This document shows positions 22,438-34,482 of a stretch of 64,000 nt of DNA, one piece after another (the stretch's first letter is position 1; each line of letters starts with the position of its first letter). Source of the DNA: Massospora cicadina (lineage: Eukaryota > Entomophthoromycota > Entomophthoromycetes > Entomophthorales > Entomophthoraceae); assembly GCA_022478985.1 (NCBI GenBank), contig JAKSZP010017467.1, positions 22,496 to 86,495 of the forward strand, read 5' to 3'. The notes under the pieces are model-generated. The model saw nothing but the letters and a program-made list of their open reading frames with translations, did not search any database and had not been told where the DNA came from. Both the position numbers and the translations under genes were made by a program.

Positions 22438-23378
22438 ATAATAATAATTTTATTCGAGGTGGGCTGACCTTGGGACAAATATGCCACACCAAAGAGATTA
22501 CGGGAGAATATGAAATAAGGGGGCTGCAACCTAAACCCAATTACCAGGGGAGAACATTGTTGCTAGTGTTCCCATGGAACCTGGCAGTTTTGGAGGGGAT
22601 TCTCTTGAGCTGCTCAGTGAATTTTCACTTTTGTTGAGACAAATTTGCAACTCTGAATCTACGGTTAGTAAGGGGAGTGAAATCCAACTCTGAACCATCC
22701 TCTGAAGTTTATACAGAATCAAATCAGCAAACAGCCAAATTTTGAATAATTTAATTAATGTATTTGTTAAAATGATTGCTAATTTTGATGGTACTTGAGG
22801 CCAAATTTTGAGTTGCCTTGAGATAGATCGTGTGAATTGTCCATAGAGATAATGCAAAAATGGCCACTCAGAGCAATTCTAGGAATGATGAGTCAATATT
22901 AAGTTCCATAAAATTTGAAATTAGACAGAGTTTGGTGGATATGCAGTTGGGTGCTATCAGTGGCCACGCTTGTTTCCATACAAGTTGGGCTGCTGGGCAC
23001 TCTTTCAACCTGTGCAACAGGGTTTCTTTGCGCCACATACTTTACACGTTCCTTGGAATAAGCTGGACTGCTCAGCTGCTCAGTAGTCCCTGTGTAAGCA
23101 TCACCAGACATGCACCCTAATTTTCAGGTGAAGTAAATCGTGTCTCACAAATTTTCAAATTTTTTGAGTTTTTTCATTATATGGCTGATCATTTGGTCTA
23201 GGAGGTTGATACGGGCTAGGGTTTGGGCTCTTGGAGGGGGATAATCCTCCACTGAGACTTGTGCGCCCCTGCATTCCTGAGCATAGGTGTGATTCGCAAA
23301 CCCTCAACTGTGTTGGCCCATTGTGATGCTAAGAGGGAACAGCCACTCATTTCAACGGATGATCTTCTGTACCGTGCA
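22438..23378 (-). mobile_element. LINE family B, copy B2, 3' part
   Basis: This is the 3' portion of B2, separated from its 5' part (35224-40322) by the insertion of an LTR element. It contains the C-terminal end of ORF2 (stop at 22531), the shared tail GGTGTGGCATATTTGTC and an (ATT)n end at 22438-22452. The last five bases before the break, GTGCA (23374-23378), recur at 35224-35228 as the target-site duplication. Aligned with the same point in B1 (near 17400-17420), the two B2 halves join without loss. Confidence 0.93.
22531..23378 (-). pseudogene. LINE B2 ORF2, C-terminal part
   Basis: Matches B1 16579-17410: a Cys-rich region (23000-23110, frameshifted) and a C-terminal end with LSSSRESPPKLPGSMGTLA before the stop. 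The rest of ORF2 lies at 35224-38857. Confidence 0.8.
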
Positions 23379-24116
23379 TGTCAGGGACTGCAACTACTTT
23401 ATCCCAGTTTGTGATAGCAAGATGTGAACTTGCTAAGCCTGAGCTAAAGGTCCAGTATAATAAAGGGGCAGTGCGTACCATATAGAGATAGCAAGGGCAA
23501 TTGGGCGTTTTAGCCCAAAAGAAGGAAGGATTGCTTCAACCACTTCCATTCCTGTTAAATCCAGTACACCAGCTATGTTTGGAAGTGAAAGTAATGGAAA
23601 AGGGATTTGTTCAGGTATAGGTGTTTCTTGATCAAGGTTGTTTTTAATAGAAAAATTGGATAGACTGTATAGCTTGTTTACTATATGGTATATGGAACTG
23701 TTATAATGAAAATATGTACTTAAAGGGTTTAGCATATGATAATATTTTATTGACCGCAAAGAATAACCATCTGAATAGTCTAGTTTTTATATCCAATCAA
23801 ATTTAATGGACTTTCCTAAGCTTAATTGATTTTTGAACGGAGCACTATATTTATCTTGAGCTTATTGGCTTGTGCCTTGCATGTGATTTTGAAAGCAGTC
23901 AGAATCGTCTCAGTCCCATTGTAAATTCGTTTTGGTGCGATTAATTGACTCAATATCATTGCAATTAGGGTAAGTTAAGTGATTAATTGAACGAAACTCA
24001 TTACAATCATGATTTGATATACATATTTCAATCTAAATTCAGCACAAATCATCTTGATCTGATGAATTGTATCTGAAATCTCAGGAATTTCTCTAATGTC
24101 AGGATTTACCCTGACA
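23379..24116 (-). repeat. Outer element 3' LTR
   Basis: On the plus strand it begins TGTCAGGGACTG and ends TTTACCCTGACA. It is colinear with 34483-35223 and about 738 bp long. The end of the element's chromodomain frame runs to its edge. Confidence 0.93.
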
Positions 24117-25757
24117 TCATCCCCCACCAGGGCTGAAGCTATATGCGAGGCCTTCTTCTTCCATTTCTTTAACAGATTGCCTTCATTCTTTAAATTCACC
24201 TCAAGCTCCCAAGTGCTCTCTTCTGCAGGATATCCAGACCACTTGACCAGGAACTGTATTTTCTAAAAATGCTAATGACTTCCAATGATAGCCTCTACCT
24301 CATACTCTGGATATGGACTATCAATCAGGGGGGCAGCGCTTTTAACTTTCTGATGAGGTTATGAACTACCATCCTTCTTGTACAAGAGTGATCGATGAAA
24401 GACATCATAATTTTCCATTCTTCAGGTAGAGAAACTCAGTAGGCAACCTTCCCAATGATCTCCTTTACATTATATAGTCCTACATGCTGATGGGGTAATT
24501 TCCGGTATGGTACATCCAATGGTACATTGCGAGCATCCAAATTAACTTCACTCCCAACTTCCAACGTCTTCCTAGGCACTCTTTTTTATATGCGAAATCC
24601 TTGTAGATCTGCACTGCTCAAGTTAAATTTGCTTGACATAATGCATGGGTCAGATGAATATCCTTCAAAAATTTTCTTCCTGATGGATTATTCACTTCAG
24701 TAGTTGGCAGTGGTTTCAAACTTACGTCATATCCATAGTTAGCCTTAAAAGGTGACATTCCAAGGGAGCATGGTCCTTGTTGTTGTAAAAAAAACTGGGC
24801 CATTGGTAACAGCTCAACCCAACTATCCTGTTCAGCATTCACATAACATCTCAAGTACTGCTCCAGCACCTGATTGACCCGCTTATTTTGTCCATCTGTT
24901 TGGGGACGATCTGCAGTAGACATGCATCTCTTAATTCCAAGATCTGACTTAACCTGCTTCCAAAAGCGTGAAGTGAACTGTGGGCCTCTGTCAGAGAAAA
25001 CCTCCTTGGGTATTCTGTGATATAAAAAGAAATTCTTTATAAATAGCTGGGCTGTCTCTTAGTTGTGCCATTGGTGGTCGCAGGAATGAAGTGAGCCATT
25101 TTTGTGAAATGGTCAACTACCACAAAAACTGAATTATACCCCTGAGAATGAGGTAGCTCAACGATAAAATCTAGGGTAACTGATTCCTAAGGCTTATGAG
25201 AAAACTTCAAATGTTCCAACTGACCTTCAGGATGGCCCCTCCTAGCCTTAGTACGCCCACAAATCTCACATCCAGCTAGATACTTACTAACATCTCTAAC
25301 CAGCCCAGGCCAACGGTAAGTTCTCTGGATGAGAGTTACCATCTTATTTCGTCCAAGATGTCCAGCATTCCTGAGTCATGGTATTCACATAACATTTCCA
25401 TTTTGTTGGGAGCCTTTAGGCATAAAAAGGCATTTTTTTCCAACAGACCAAACGTCCTTTCAGAGTGTATTCCTGAGGTACCATCCACTATTCAAATCTT
25501 GACTCAGATCAGCCTTCACACCTTGACAAAACGCATCTTTTTTCTGTTCTTTCAAAATATCATCTTCCCATTCCACCAAAATTATGTGAGAGCTGATCCA
25601 CTGGATTCCGTGTTTTTAGTAAAACCTGTGTGTTATATTCTGTGATCTCCCCTTCTGCAGGAATTAAGTCAGGGTGACTACTTAGAGAATCTGGGACCGC
25701 ATTAACCTTCCCATGCTTTTATCCAATTTCCAGGTCATGATCAGCAAGGGTAAGGGC
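24117..25757 (-). pseudogene. Outer element integrase and chromodomain
   Basis: Integrase inserts the cDNA copy. Conserved parts are MSTADRPQTDGQNKRVNQ near 24890-24925 (the region of the catalytic Glu) and the following YLRCYVNAEQDSW. At the C-terminus a chromodomain reads FLVKWSGYPAEESTWE near 24200-24260; in chromoviruses this domain directs integration to marked chromatin. The coding region begins where the inner element interrupts the RNase H/integrase linker at 25757. Frameshifts and stops occur between blocks. Confidence 0.85.
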
Positions 25758-26288
25758 TGTTAACTTTTGGTGGATATGACTTGTTTCCGCTGAACGAGTT
25801 GCACTGGGTTTAGCCCACTGAGCAATGGCCAAATGATATGGAGATCGTTGGTCCCCCAAATAAACGTATTAAACTTTTATAAAATATGAGGCAACTGCCT
25901 CAGTTACGCTACTTTATTTAATATGATATAACCAGCAGACCTTTTCTGCTTTCAATCTCTATTTACTCCTACTCCCTTCTTCTTACTTCCTCTCTTTTCT
26001 TCTTCTAAAAGACTCCCTAACTTCTCTCTCCCACTCAACCTTTAACCCTCAGTATTCTTCAATGGAATTAACACATTTTACTTAGTCAATCTCTATTTGC
26101 TATCAATGTAGAGTTCATTCAATTATCAAGGCTTCAACGGAATTTCCTTGATTACTGAACCTTAGTTGATTTTATCAATTCACCTCACATTGCTCTAACC
26201 TATTACTCGCCCTCGAAGCTCACTTTGCATCTAAATTATGATCCGCCAGAACACTAACTTATCATCCAGTCATATTAAAATCTTGATA
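25758..26288 (-). repeat. Inner element 3' LTR
   Basis: 531 bp, colinear with 31358-31889. Its plus-strand right end reads TTGATA where the partner has TTGACA, so the terminal dinucleotide has mutated. Confidence 0.95.
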
Positions 26289-26329
26289 TTACCCCCTTGA
26301 CTGGATGATAAGCGCCTATTGCTTGTAGG

Positions 26330-27779
26330 GCTGAAGGAACTTCAAGTGTACTCAGTTGATTATCTGACCACCTGCGGGTTCCTTAATGGTGTAGGCGTCA
26401 GCCCCACTCTTCTTGATGATCTCAAATGGACCACTCCATATACTGGCAAGCTTGTTCCTTCTTCTGAACCCATGTTGGTCATGAAATAGGACCAATTCCT
26501 CTACCCCAAACTGTGGAAGACTGTGGCGTCTACATTGGCCAGCTGCATGATCCCAAATCTTCTTGGCAAGATTAGTGGAATATGCCTCAGTTTGGAGTTT
26601 AATCAGCGTGTTTTTAAGGTAGAAAAATAGCAGTGCAGCTTGACTCTGCCGGTATCCTCCACACAGGAGTAAAGCAATTCAGGAAGCTGCATGTTATCCA
26701 TAGAGCAGTTGGAATGGACTCTTACCAGTTGCTGAGTGGTAGCTGATATTGTACATGAAGACAGAGGTGGATAAAAGGGTCCTCCAGTCTGACAGCCGCT
26801 CATTTACAAGTCTGCGTAGAATATTTACCAAGGTCCTATTAACCCGTTCTACCATACCATTAGATTCAGGGTGGTAGGGGGTAGTTAAGACCCCGCGGAT
26901 TGTCATGAGCTCATTCAACTTGGCCAATATATGTGATGTGAAATTGGTCCCATTGTCTGTTATAATAAATTGCGGACAACCATGTCACTGTATGACACAC
27001 TCCAGGATGAACTTGACGGTAGTGACAGCCCCCAAATCCTTGATGGCCCTTGCTTCCACTCATCTTATTAAATGGTTGATGGCTACTATTATATATTTAG
27101 AGAGGTTCGCGCCAGTTGGCAGAGGGCCCACCACATCTAATGAAACAGTAGACCATGCGAACTGAGGCTTGACTAGCTGGTGGGTGGTCTTCCGGTGGAA
27201 TGGTTTCCCCACTTGGCACTGATGGCAACAACCAACTGTCTCAAGCACATCGTAGTGCATACTCACCCAATAGTAGCAGGGGTGCAAGGATTCCAGCGTC
27301 TTTCTCAACCCTCCATGACCTACTGCTCTATGAGCATCCATAATTATCACAGGCCTGGCAGAGGGTTTTGGGAAACTCAGCATCAATTCCCCTATCCACT
27401 TATAAAACTCTCTGTTGCGCAAGAAGGTATCCTTCCTAAGCCCATCTAACACTTTGATCACAGGCAGCGGCTTATCATGGTATTTGCCCACAATCATCTT
27501 TTCGTACATTATGTCCACCACATCCACTGTAATGGCGACCGTGGGTAATTGGGAAAGACAGTCCGCATTCTGATGCTTTGCCCCTGGCTGATGCATGATC
27601 TCAAAATCATACGCTTGGAGCTTCAAAGCCCATCGCGTGAGCCGCCCTTCAGGTTCCTGCAGATTCTGTAGCCAGCGCAAGGAGGCATGATCCGTTACCA
27701 CTTTGAATTTCACTCCATGGAGATAGACCCAGAATTGTTTATATGCATAAATTATTGCTAAATACTCCTGCTCATTCAT
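26330..27779 (-). pseudogene. Inner element RNase H end and integrase
   Basis: The frame 27779-27060 contains the end of the RNase H domain (VVTDHASLRWLQN, then HQNADCLSQLP) followed by the integrase zinc-binding H-x3-H ... C-x2-C region (AVGHGGLRKT, then CCHQC near 27230) and the first catalytic Asp (SLDVVGPLPTG). After a break, 26927-26694 carries YHPESNGMVERVNRTL with the catalytic Glu. A GPF-type C-terminal motif (IWSGPFEIIKK) is near 26440. No chromodomain follows, unlike the outer element. Confidence 0.85.
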
Positions 27780-27780
27780 G

Positions 27781-28877
27781 GTGTAATTCCATTAAGGGCC
27801 AGTTAAACTGCAGCTACAATATATAGCGGGGTGCTCCACACCATCATCATCTTTTTGGGATAACACAGCCCTACAGCAGAAAGCAAAGCGTCAATTTTCA
27901 CAATAAACTCTTTTTTGAAATTGGGGTATTGCAAAATAGGCGCGCTAGCCAACGCAGTTCATAATACATCAAAAGCAGTTTGACATCGATCTGTCCAGTT
28001 GAAGGCAGCGTTTTTCTTAAGTAGCTCAAAGAGTGGAGCCACGATACAGCTGAAGTTGAGAATGAACTGCCAGTAGTAACTGACCATCCCCAAGAACACC
28101 TGGATATCCCCCTTATTGCTTGGCCGAGTCATCTTGCAGATGGCTTCTACCTTGGCCAGCTGAGGACTAAGTCCTTTGGATTCTACCACAAAGCTGAGGT
28201 ATTCCAACTGTTCCTTGAAAAAGTGGCACTTTTGGGACTCAATCTTGATACTAGCGTCAGCAAGGCCGCGGAACACTTGCTCCAGGTGTCCAAGATGCTC
28301 CATGAACATCCACAAAAACACATTGATATCATCAAGGTAGACAAGAACGCAAGACAGCATTAGGTCACCCAAAATAGATTCCATAGCCCTCTGGAATGTA
28401 GTGGGGGCATTGCACAAACCCTGTGGCATACGTGTAGGCTGAAACAATCCTTTTGAGGTGATTATAGCGCACTTTTCATGTTCCACCGCTGGCAACTCAA
28501 TCTGCCAGTACCCCAATATCAAGTCCATAGTAGAGAAATACTTGGCCCCGCCTAACCGATCAAAAGAATCATTGATTCATAGAAGTGGATATGAATCTTT
28601 TTCCATAATGCAGTTAAGCTTCCAATAATCAATTACTACTCGATTGGAGCCATCTTTCTTTTTGAAAATTAGCACTGGGGATGCCCAGGGACTCTTTGAC
28701 TGCTCCAACATTCCCTGTTCCACCAATGTATCTATTTCTGTAGATACAAATTCTTCCACTGCCTAAGAGCAACGGATAGGTCATGACTGATAGGGGGTGG
28801 TCTCCAGTGTCCACCCAATGTCTAATCTTTGCAAGTGCAACCCAAGTCATGATCTTCAGCTGCAAAAATGCTGTCAT
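27781..28877 (-). pseudogene. Inner element reverse transcriptase
   Basis: RT blocks in order: VLIFKKKDGSNRVVIDYWKL near 28640-28700, LGYWQIEL near 28500, MPQGLCNAPTTFQRAM near 28390-28440, and the catalytic YLDD at 28328-28339. The palm-to-thumb sequence follows (FLGMVSYYWQFI near 28070-28110), then the start of RNase H. Frame breaks occur at 28577 and 27958. It is homologous to the fragment at 58730-60886. Confidence 0.88.
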
Positions 28878-29289
28878 ACTTCTCGAACAGTTGCATCACC
28901 CTGTCCTTCTGATCCTCCAATAGACCAGTTAGCGCCTCCCACGGAATCACAGTCATTATGCTGAAAGTGGTTTTTCAAAGGCAAGCCGAGATCTTACCAA
29001 GAACCAAAGTCGTGTATCTGATGGACCTCATCAAGAGGGATCAGGTGCAGGTTTTCCACCACCTCATGCCCTGAACTTTCATCACCTCCTTCTGTAGATT
29101 CGCTACCAAAACCTTCACTTCCTCCTGCCCTGGTAACAGTAACCTATGAGCCACATGAGGTTTGAGCCTCAATTGTTTATAAGGCCCCACAACCTCTCCA
29201 TACAGACCTCCCAGTATATCAATTTCAAGCTCTGTCCTAATCATGACTGATGCCCAGAAGAGATAGTCAAAGCATTTGCAGCTCGTAGA

Positions 29290-29760
29290 GGAATACCTTT
29301 GTACTCATAAATCTTGTTTGGAAGCATTCAGGTCCTTTGCTTCATCCACTGATACCTTACAGGAATCACACCATCGCTATAGGCGAGATTAATTTGACCA
29401 GAGCGGATTGGTTCATCTGGGACTCCGCTGGAAGTAAAATAGATGGGGATTCGTTGTCCCAGGATACTGATGGCTTCATCTGCCATATTAACCCCAGCCC
29501 CAAAGTGACGCATAAATGTGGCGCCTATCAACATGTCGTAGTGGTCATTAGGCAACACCACATCCAGCGCGGATGCACCAGCTGACCTGAACCTCAACGG
29601 CAATGGGCTATATGCGCCTTCTGACACAGTACTCTGTGCCCCCGCATCCTATACACTACTCAGTGGTCCACATTTGGCTTCAGCGAAAGCTTAGCCACAA
29701 GCTTGGTGTATTTATATTGACCGGAGCGCCTTTATCATTGATCACCCAAATTTTGGTATT
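29290..29760 (-). pseudogene. Inner element retropepsin
   Basis: The active-site triplet region reads DAGAQST at about 29628-29648, with Ala in place of the usual Ser/Thr after the catalytic Asp. NDHYDMLIGATFM, the conserved C-terminal block, follows near 29520-29560. The frame stays open over 29627-29328. The Asp itself is present, so the Ala change may be a mutation (a T/S codon to GCG) or a lineage variant. Confidence 0.75.
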
Positions 29761-30189
29761 CTGTACGAATATGTCACAATATGTACAATCCTAATAAGAA
29801 GAACCTTGGTGTTTGTTACATAAACATCTAGGGCGATTGATTATCTAGAAAAGTGAGCATACCAGTCCCGATATGAGGATACTCCTGGGCAATCTTTTCT
29901 ACAAGAATCGCCACCTCCACCCCCTCCAGAGTTGCGACATATGCGGAGGGTTCGCCATCAACTGTACCATTCCGCTCAAGGATTTGCCAGGCGTATGGCT
30001 TAGGCACATCTTGGCAGAACCCCATGTCTGCATTATTGGGTTCTCTCCCTTGGCTTGAGGCCAAAAGGTGGTAAGGGATTTGTTGATATTCTAAATCCTC
30101 AGAGTGTGCCCTCAGGGCCGACACAAAGTGACTCAATGAAAGCATTAGGGACAATTAAATTTGAATCAGTGAAAGCAGGGCGTTCCGTC

Positions 30190-31100
30190 TCTACTCCGCT
30201 CGCCCTTTTCCCTGTTCATTTGGGACAACAAATACTGGATGGACCTTTAGGTTGGCCTGACAACTAACCGCATAATGGCCTATTTGGCCACATGAGAAAC
30301 AAGCAGTTGGGACTGGCACTCATCTCTGAATCACCCCAGAAGGTCTAGATCTACTTTAAGCCACAGGTTATTATGGGCCCAAGGATAAGCGGATTGATCA
30401 TAATAGGGACGGAAAGGACCCGCCCATGAGTTAAGTGACCAAGGAGTAACCCACGGAATGCCCTCATAATGTTGGAAGTCTTCGCTTAGCTGAATTTTAG
30501 TGTTGGATGCAGAATCTTTCCGCTCCACATTGGGAGCACTAAAGGTGACAGATAGACGGCTTAAATGACGGATGATTTTGAGTAAATCCACATCCTCCTG
30601 AAGAGTGTACGCCATCGCATTATATAATTTGTGATAGGGCTTGATAGCCGCCGTCATTGCTATGCCCACCTCCTCATTAGATAAGACATTTGGACCCAAC
30701 AACACATGAGCTTCATTAGTGAACCGCTCTGAAAACTGTATTAAATACTCATCTTTGTGAAAGGATATTGTTAAAAATTCGCCTTGCACTGAGCCATTTT
30801 CGTTTTGCCCCCAAACAAGCGGATTACAGTATCCTTCACCTCTTGGTAAGCTACAGTACTATTTTTAAGACAACATGTAACTTGATCAGCACTTTAAACA
30901 TCCAACGCAGATAACAACAGTTTAGCTTTCCGCCAATCAGAAGCCCCCTCTATGGCAAACTCAAATCGCTTGAAAACCTGTGTATGTTACCATTACGGTT
31001 AAAAGGAAGCAGCCTGTCACTATAGATTTACTTCTCCTTAAAAGCCTTATTTAATTTATACTCTGCATAGTCTAGCTTCTCCGTCGTGCTGCTCAAGAGG
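30190..31100 (-). pseudogene. Inner element gag with zinc knuckle
   Basis: Decayed gag: an N-terminal alpha-helical region in broken frames (31100-30800), an open frame 30789-30331 (ISFHKDEYLIQFSERF), and an intact zinc knuckle C-FS-C-GQIG-H-YAVS-C at 30260-30301. It would form the virus-like particle and bind element RNA. Confidence 0.75.
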
Positions 31101-31357
31101 TTGGCAAGTTGGTTGGTGTGGTCCCCTACCAAGTGAAGTTGGCGTAAGGAATGGTTGAGCTGCTCAGTAATATGCATATTCTCCTTAAAAAGCACTTTTG
31201 CGCCTGAAGTAAGGTATCCATAACAAGCTTCAGCTCCCCATATTAAGACAATTTGATAAACGGGGGTAGTACCTCATCAGAGAGAGCTAGTTGCGTCATA
31301 GGTGCAATGATGAAGGTGTTAATAGTTGATCAATGGGCACCCCGTAGTGAGTACCAC

Positions 31358-31889
31358 TGTTAACTTTTGGCGGATATGACTTGTTTCCGCTGAATGAGTT
31401 GCACTGGGTTTAGCCCACTAAGCAACGGCCAAACGATATTGAGATCGTTGGTCCCCCAAATAAACATAATAAAATTTTATAAAATATGAGGCAACCGCCC
31501 CAGTTACACTAATTTATTTTAATATGATATAACCAGCAGACCTTTTCTGCTTTCAATCTCTACTTACTCCTACTCCCTTCTTCTTTCTTCCTCTCTTTTC
31601 TTCTTCTAAAACCTCCCCTGACTTCTCTCTCCCACTCAACCTTTAACCCTAAGTATTCTTCAATGGATTCAACACAATTCACTTAGTCAATCTCTATTTG
31701 CTATCAATGTAGAGTTTGTTTGATCATCAAGGCTCCAACGGAATCTCCTTGATTACCAAACCCTAGTTGATTTTATTGATTCACCTCACATTGCTCTAAC
31801 CTATTACTCGCCCTCGAAGCTCACTTTGCATCTAAATTATGATCCGCCAGAACACTAGCTTATCATCCAGTCATATTAAAATCTTGACA
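31358..31889 (-). repeat. Inner element 5' LTR
   Basis: 532 bp, with terminal TG at 31358 (plus orientation) and CA at 31889, followed by target duplication AGGGC. Many differences from the 3' LTR are C/T or G/A at CpG positions. Confidence 0.95.
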
Positions 31890-31894
31890 AGGGC

Positions 31895-33320
31895 CATTCT
31901 AGCTTGCCGATGATTTAGCTGGAATGGAGTAAAGAAGTATGTCAGGTTCTTATGGACAGTCATGATCTTCACGGGGTGTTTTGCCCCACTCAAGTACTGT
32001 TGCCAGTGTTTAAGGGTATGAACAATTGCCAGCATCTCTTTGCCATAGATAGGGTAGTTACATTCAGCGGATAAACTTTTTGGAATAGTAGGCTATGGGA
32101 TGAAGCCTACTATCATCCCCCTCCTGCAATAAAACCCCAAGTCCATATCCAGAAGCGTCAGTCTCAACCACGATGGGCTTATCATAGTTGGGCATGGACA
32201 ACACTGGTGCAGAAACAAAGGCAGACTTTAAGTCAGAAAAGATTTTTCCGCCACTTGGGACCATTTATACGGAACACCATCTGATGTGAGCCGTGTTTAG
32301 GGTAATGCAATAGAAGAAAAGCTTTTGATAAAAGCCCTACAAAAGTTTGCCAAACCCAAGAAACTTCGAACTTCCTTCCAGCTATTAGGTGTAGGCCAAG
32401 ATGTGATAGCTTCTACTTTTCTAGATGCCATGGTAAACCCACTCCTTCCCACAACATAACCAAGAAATTCAACTTTTTCCTGAGCTAACTCACACTTTGA
32501 AAGATTGACATGAAGGTTATACTCCTGGAATTTCTTAAAAATCAATTGCAGATGTCAATGATGTTCCTCTTGAGACTTGCTATACGCCAAAATATCGTCC
32601 AGGTAAGCCACAGTGAACTGGTCCATGTACTCACCCAAAACTGTATTGATCATTTGTTGAAATGTACTTGGTGCGTTGCAAAGGCCAAACGGCATGACAA
32701 GATACTCAAACAACCCAAACCGCATCTTGAAAGCCGTTTTTCATTCATCACCTTCCTTAATCCTGATCTGGTTAAATGCATCCCTCAGATCCACCTTTGA
32801 AAAGATAGTAGCCCCAGAAAACTGATCGCTCAAGTAGTCAGCATCAGGTAAAGGGTATCAGTTCTTTATGGTAATATCATTTAACTTTTGATAATTCACA
32901 CAGGGTCGCAAACCTCCATCTTTCTTGCTTACAAATAAAAGTGAAGATGAACATGGAGACCAAGACACTCGAATGAAACCTTTTTTCAACATAGTATCCA
33001 AGTACTCGCATAATGCCACCTGTTCCCATTAGTTGCATCTATATATTGGTCTATGAGTAGGCTGCTCCCTTCACCAAGTCTATTGAATGATCAAAAAGGT
33101 TATGGGATAACATAATCTTCGCCTCTTCTTTGCTAAACACTTCAGAACATGCTTTAAGATATGATGGAATCATTCCTTTACATGCATCCAATAGAACCTT
33201 GGAAATTACGCTGCATACAACCCTGGAAACGTACCTTTACTCAACGCCCATTTTTCTCTATTTCCATTCACTTTGACTGTGACAGTGTTTCTGCCATAGT
33301 CATGTTGGAGTTCCATCTGG
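31895..33320 (-). pseudogene. Outer element RT and RNase H (N-terminal part)
   Basis: RT blocks read [15 protein letters not shown] near 32900-32940, [16 protein letters not shown] near 32650-32695 and the catalytic YLDD at 32594-32605. The frame 32545-32297 has VEFLGYVVGRSG and VRSFLGLANFCRAFI. RNase H follows at 32264-32064 (IVVETDASGYGLG, with its first catalytic Asp). The domain is cut at 31894 by the inner element and resumes at 25757. Stops such as the one replacing a residue before YPLP break the frame. Confidence 0.87.
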
Positions 33321-33322
33321 CC

Positions 33323-34291
33323 TTACCATGCAAAGCCAAGGATTACAGGCTGGGAAGTACTCTTTAGAATCCAAAAACCAATACCAATTTTCAGGGAACC
33401 GACTAATAGACTTATGGGATGTGCACAACAGTAGGCAATGGACTTCTCCCCATTTCCCAGGGTTATGGTCAGTGTTCTAGTCCCAGTTGAAACTACCAAC
33501 TTTTTTACCATTTCCTCTGATATAAAGTTCCGGGAGGCCCCACTATCCAGTAAAGCCTCAGTATGGAATATAGTATCTCCCATTATCAAACGTATAGGCA
33601 AAACAGGGTAAGATTGAGTTCCATTTCTTATTGCAAAGACAACTGATGAAGTTTTACCTTTCTTTGGATATTGGTAAGCTAAATGACCAGGATTATGGCA
33701 AGAATAGCACAATCCTTCCTTGTAACGACGTTGATATTCTTCATGGCTCATGTTGGTGATTTGCTTTTTGTAAGCAGACTCTTGCCACATGGGAGTTCTA
33801 CCCATAACCAGATTTGCAGTGATTCCAAGCAATTCTTTTAAAGGCAGGGTGATGGGGTGGTGTCTGATCAAATCTGACATAGGACTTTCTAACCCTTGTC
33901 TGAAGTAAAGTTCTCCCATTTCATCATCTAATTCAGTCTTCTGGAAGATCTCTAGAAACTTCTGCTTATCTCTCACAAAAGTTTGACCTTCCTGCTGAAG
34001 GTTCATCAAGGCAATGCGTGCCTGTAATCTGGTACTAGCAAAGGTTGCTGCAGCCAGCAACTGACTTTTAAACTCTTCATTATTCATGCACAAATTCTCA
34101 TTTTCTTCCAACGCTTTAATAAACCAATTCAAAGCATCTCCAGCAATCTGAGAACCCACCGCCATTAACTTCCGTGCATCATCTGGGTAGTTCTCAGGAT
34201 ATGCTTTAAAATGCGCCCCCAACAATGTAAGTCCTCCTTTCACATCAGCTAATGTTAATTTCTCAGGCAATGGAATCATAGGATAGTTCAT
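33323..34291 (-). pseudogene. Outer element gag-protease
   Basis: This is an open frame of 322 residues. The N-terminal two thirds is gag-like (helical, retrotransposon gag). The zinc knuckle is C-YS-C-HNPG-H-LAYQ-Y: the final Cys is Tyr, a single G-to-A type change that should destroy zinc binding. The retropepsin active site DSGASRNFI is at about 33520-33547, and IGFWILKS-type sequence precedes the stop. Start: the ATG at 34291 opens the frame about 190 bp inside the 5' LTR. Confidence 0.85.
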
Positions 34292-34482
34292 GGGCGATGG
34301 TTAGCCACAGTCACTGTTTGAACTTGACTTAGTCCTATTACTTATTTATAAGTCATGTCATCTTGTTTTATGGAGAAAAACATCCGTGCCAATGTCTGGT
34401 AACCTTTCAACAATAAAGCAAATGATAAAGCTCCCAGTAATAAAACCGCGGCAGGATATACTTTAAAAATTGGTGGTCAAAT

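Larger units (their letters stand above)
25758..31889 (-). mobile_element. Inner Ty3/Gypsy LTR retrotransposon nested in the outer element
   Basis: It is 6132 bp, bounded by TG...CA, with target duplication AGGGC at 25753-25757 and 31890-31894. LTRs are 25758-26288 and 31358-31889. A classic polypurine tract AAGGGGGTAA abuts the 3' LTR (near 26290-26300). A putative primer site starting TGGTACTCAC follows the 5' LTR by one base. Gene order gag, protease, RT, RNase H, integrase is on the minus strand. Both LTRs have drifted from each other by several percent, by rough eye comparison. Confidence 0.95.

Noticed and set aside
22438..23378. A separate 5'-truncated LINE copy
   Set aside because: The GTGCA duplication and exact colinearity with B1 show it is the 3' half of the copy at 35224-40322.
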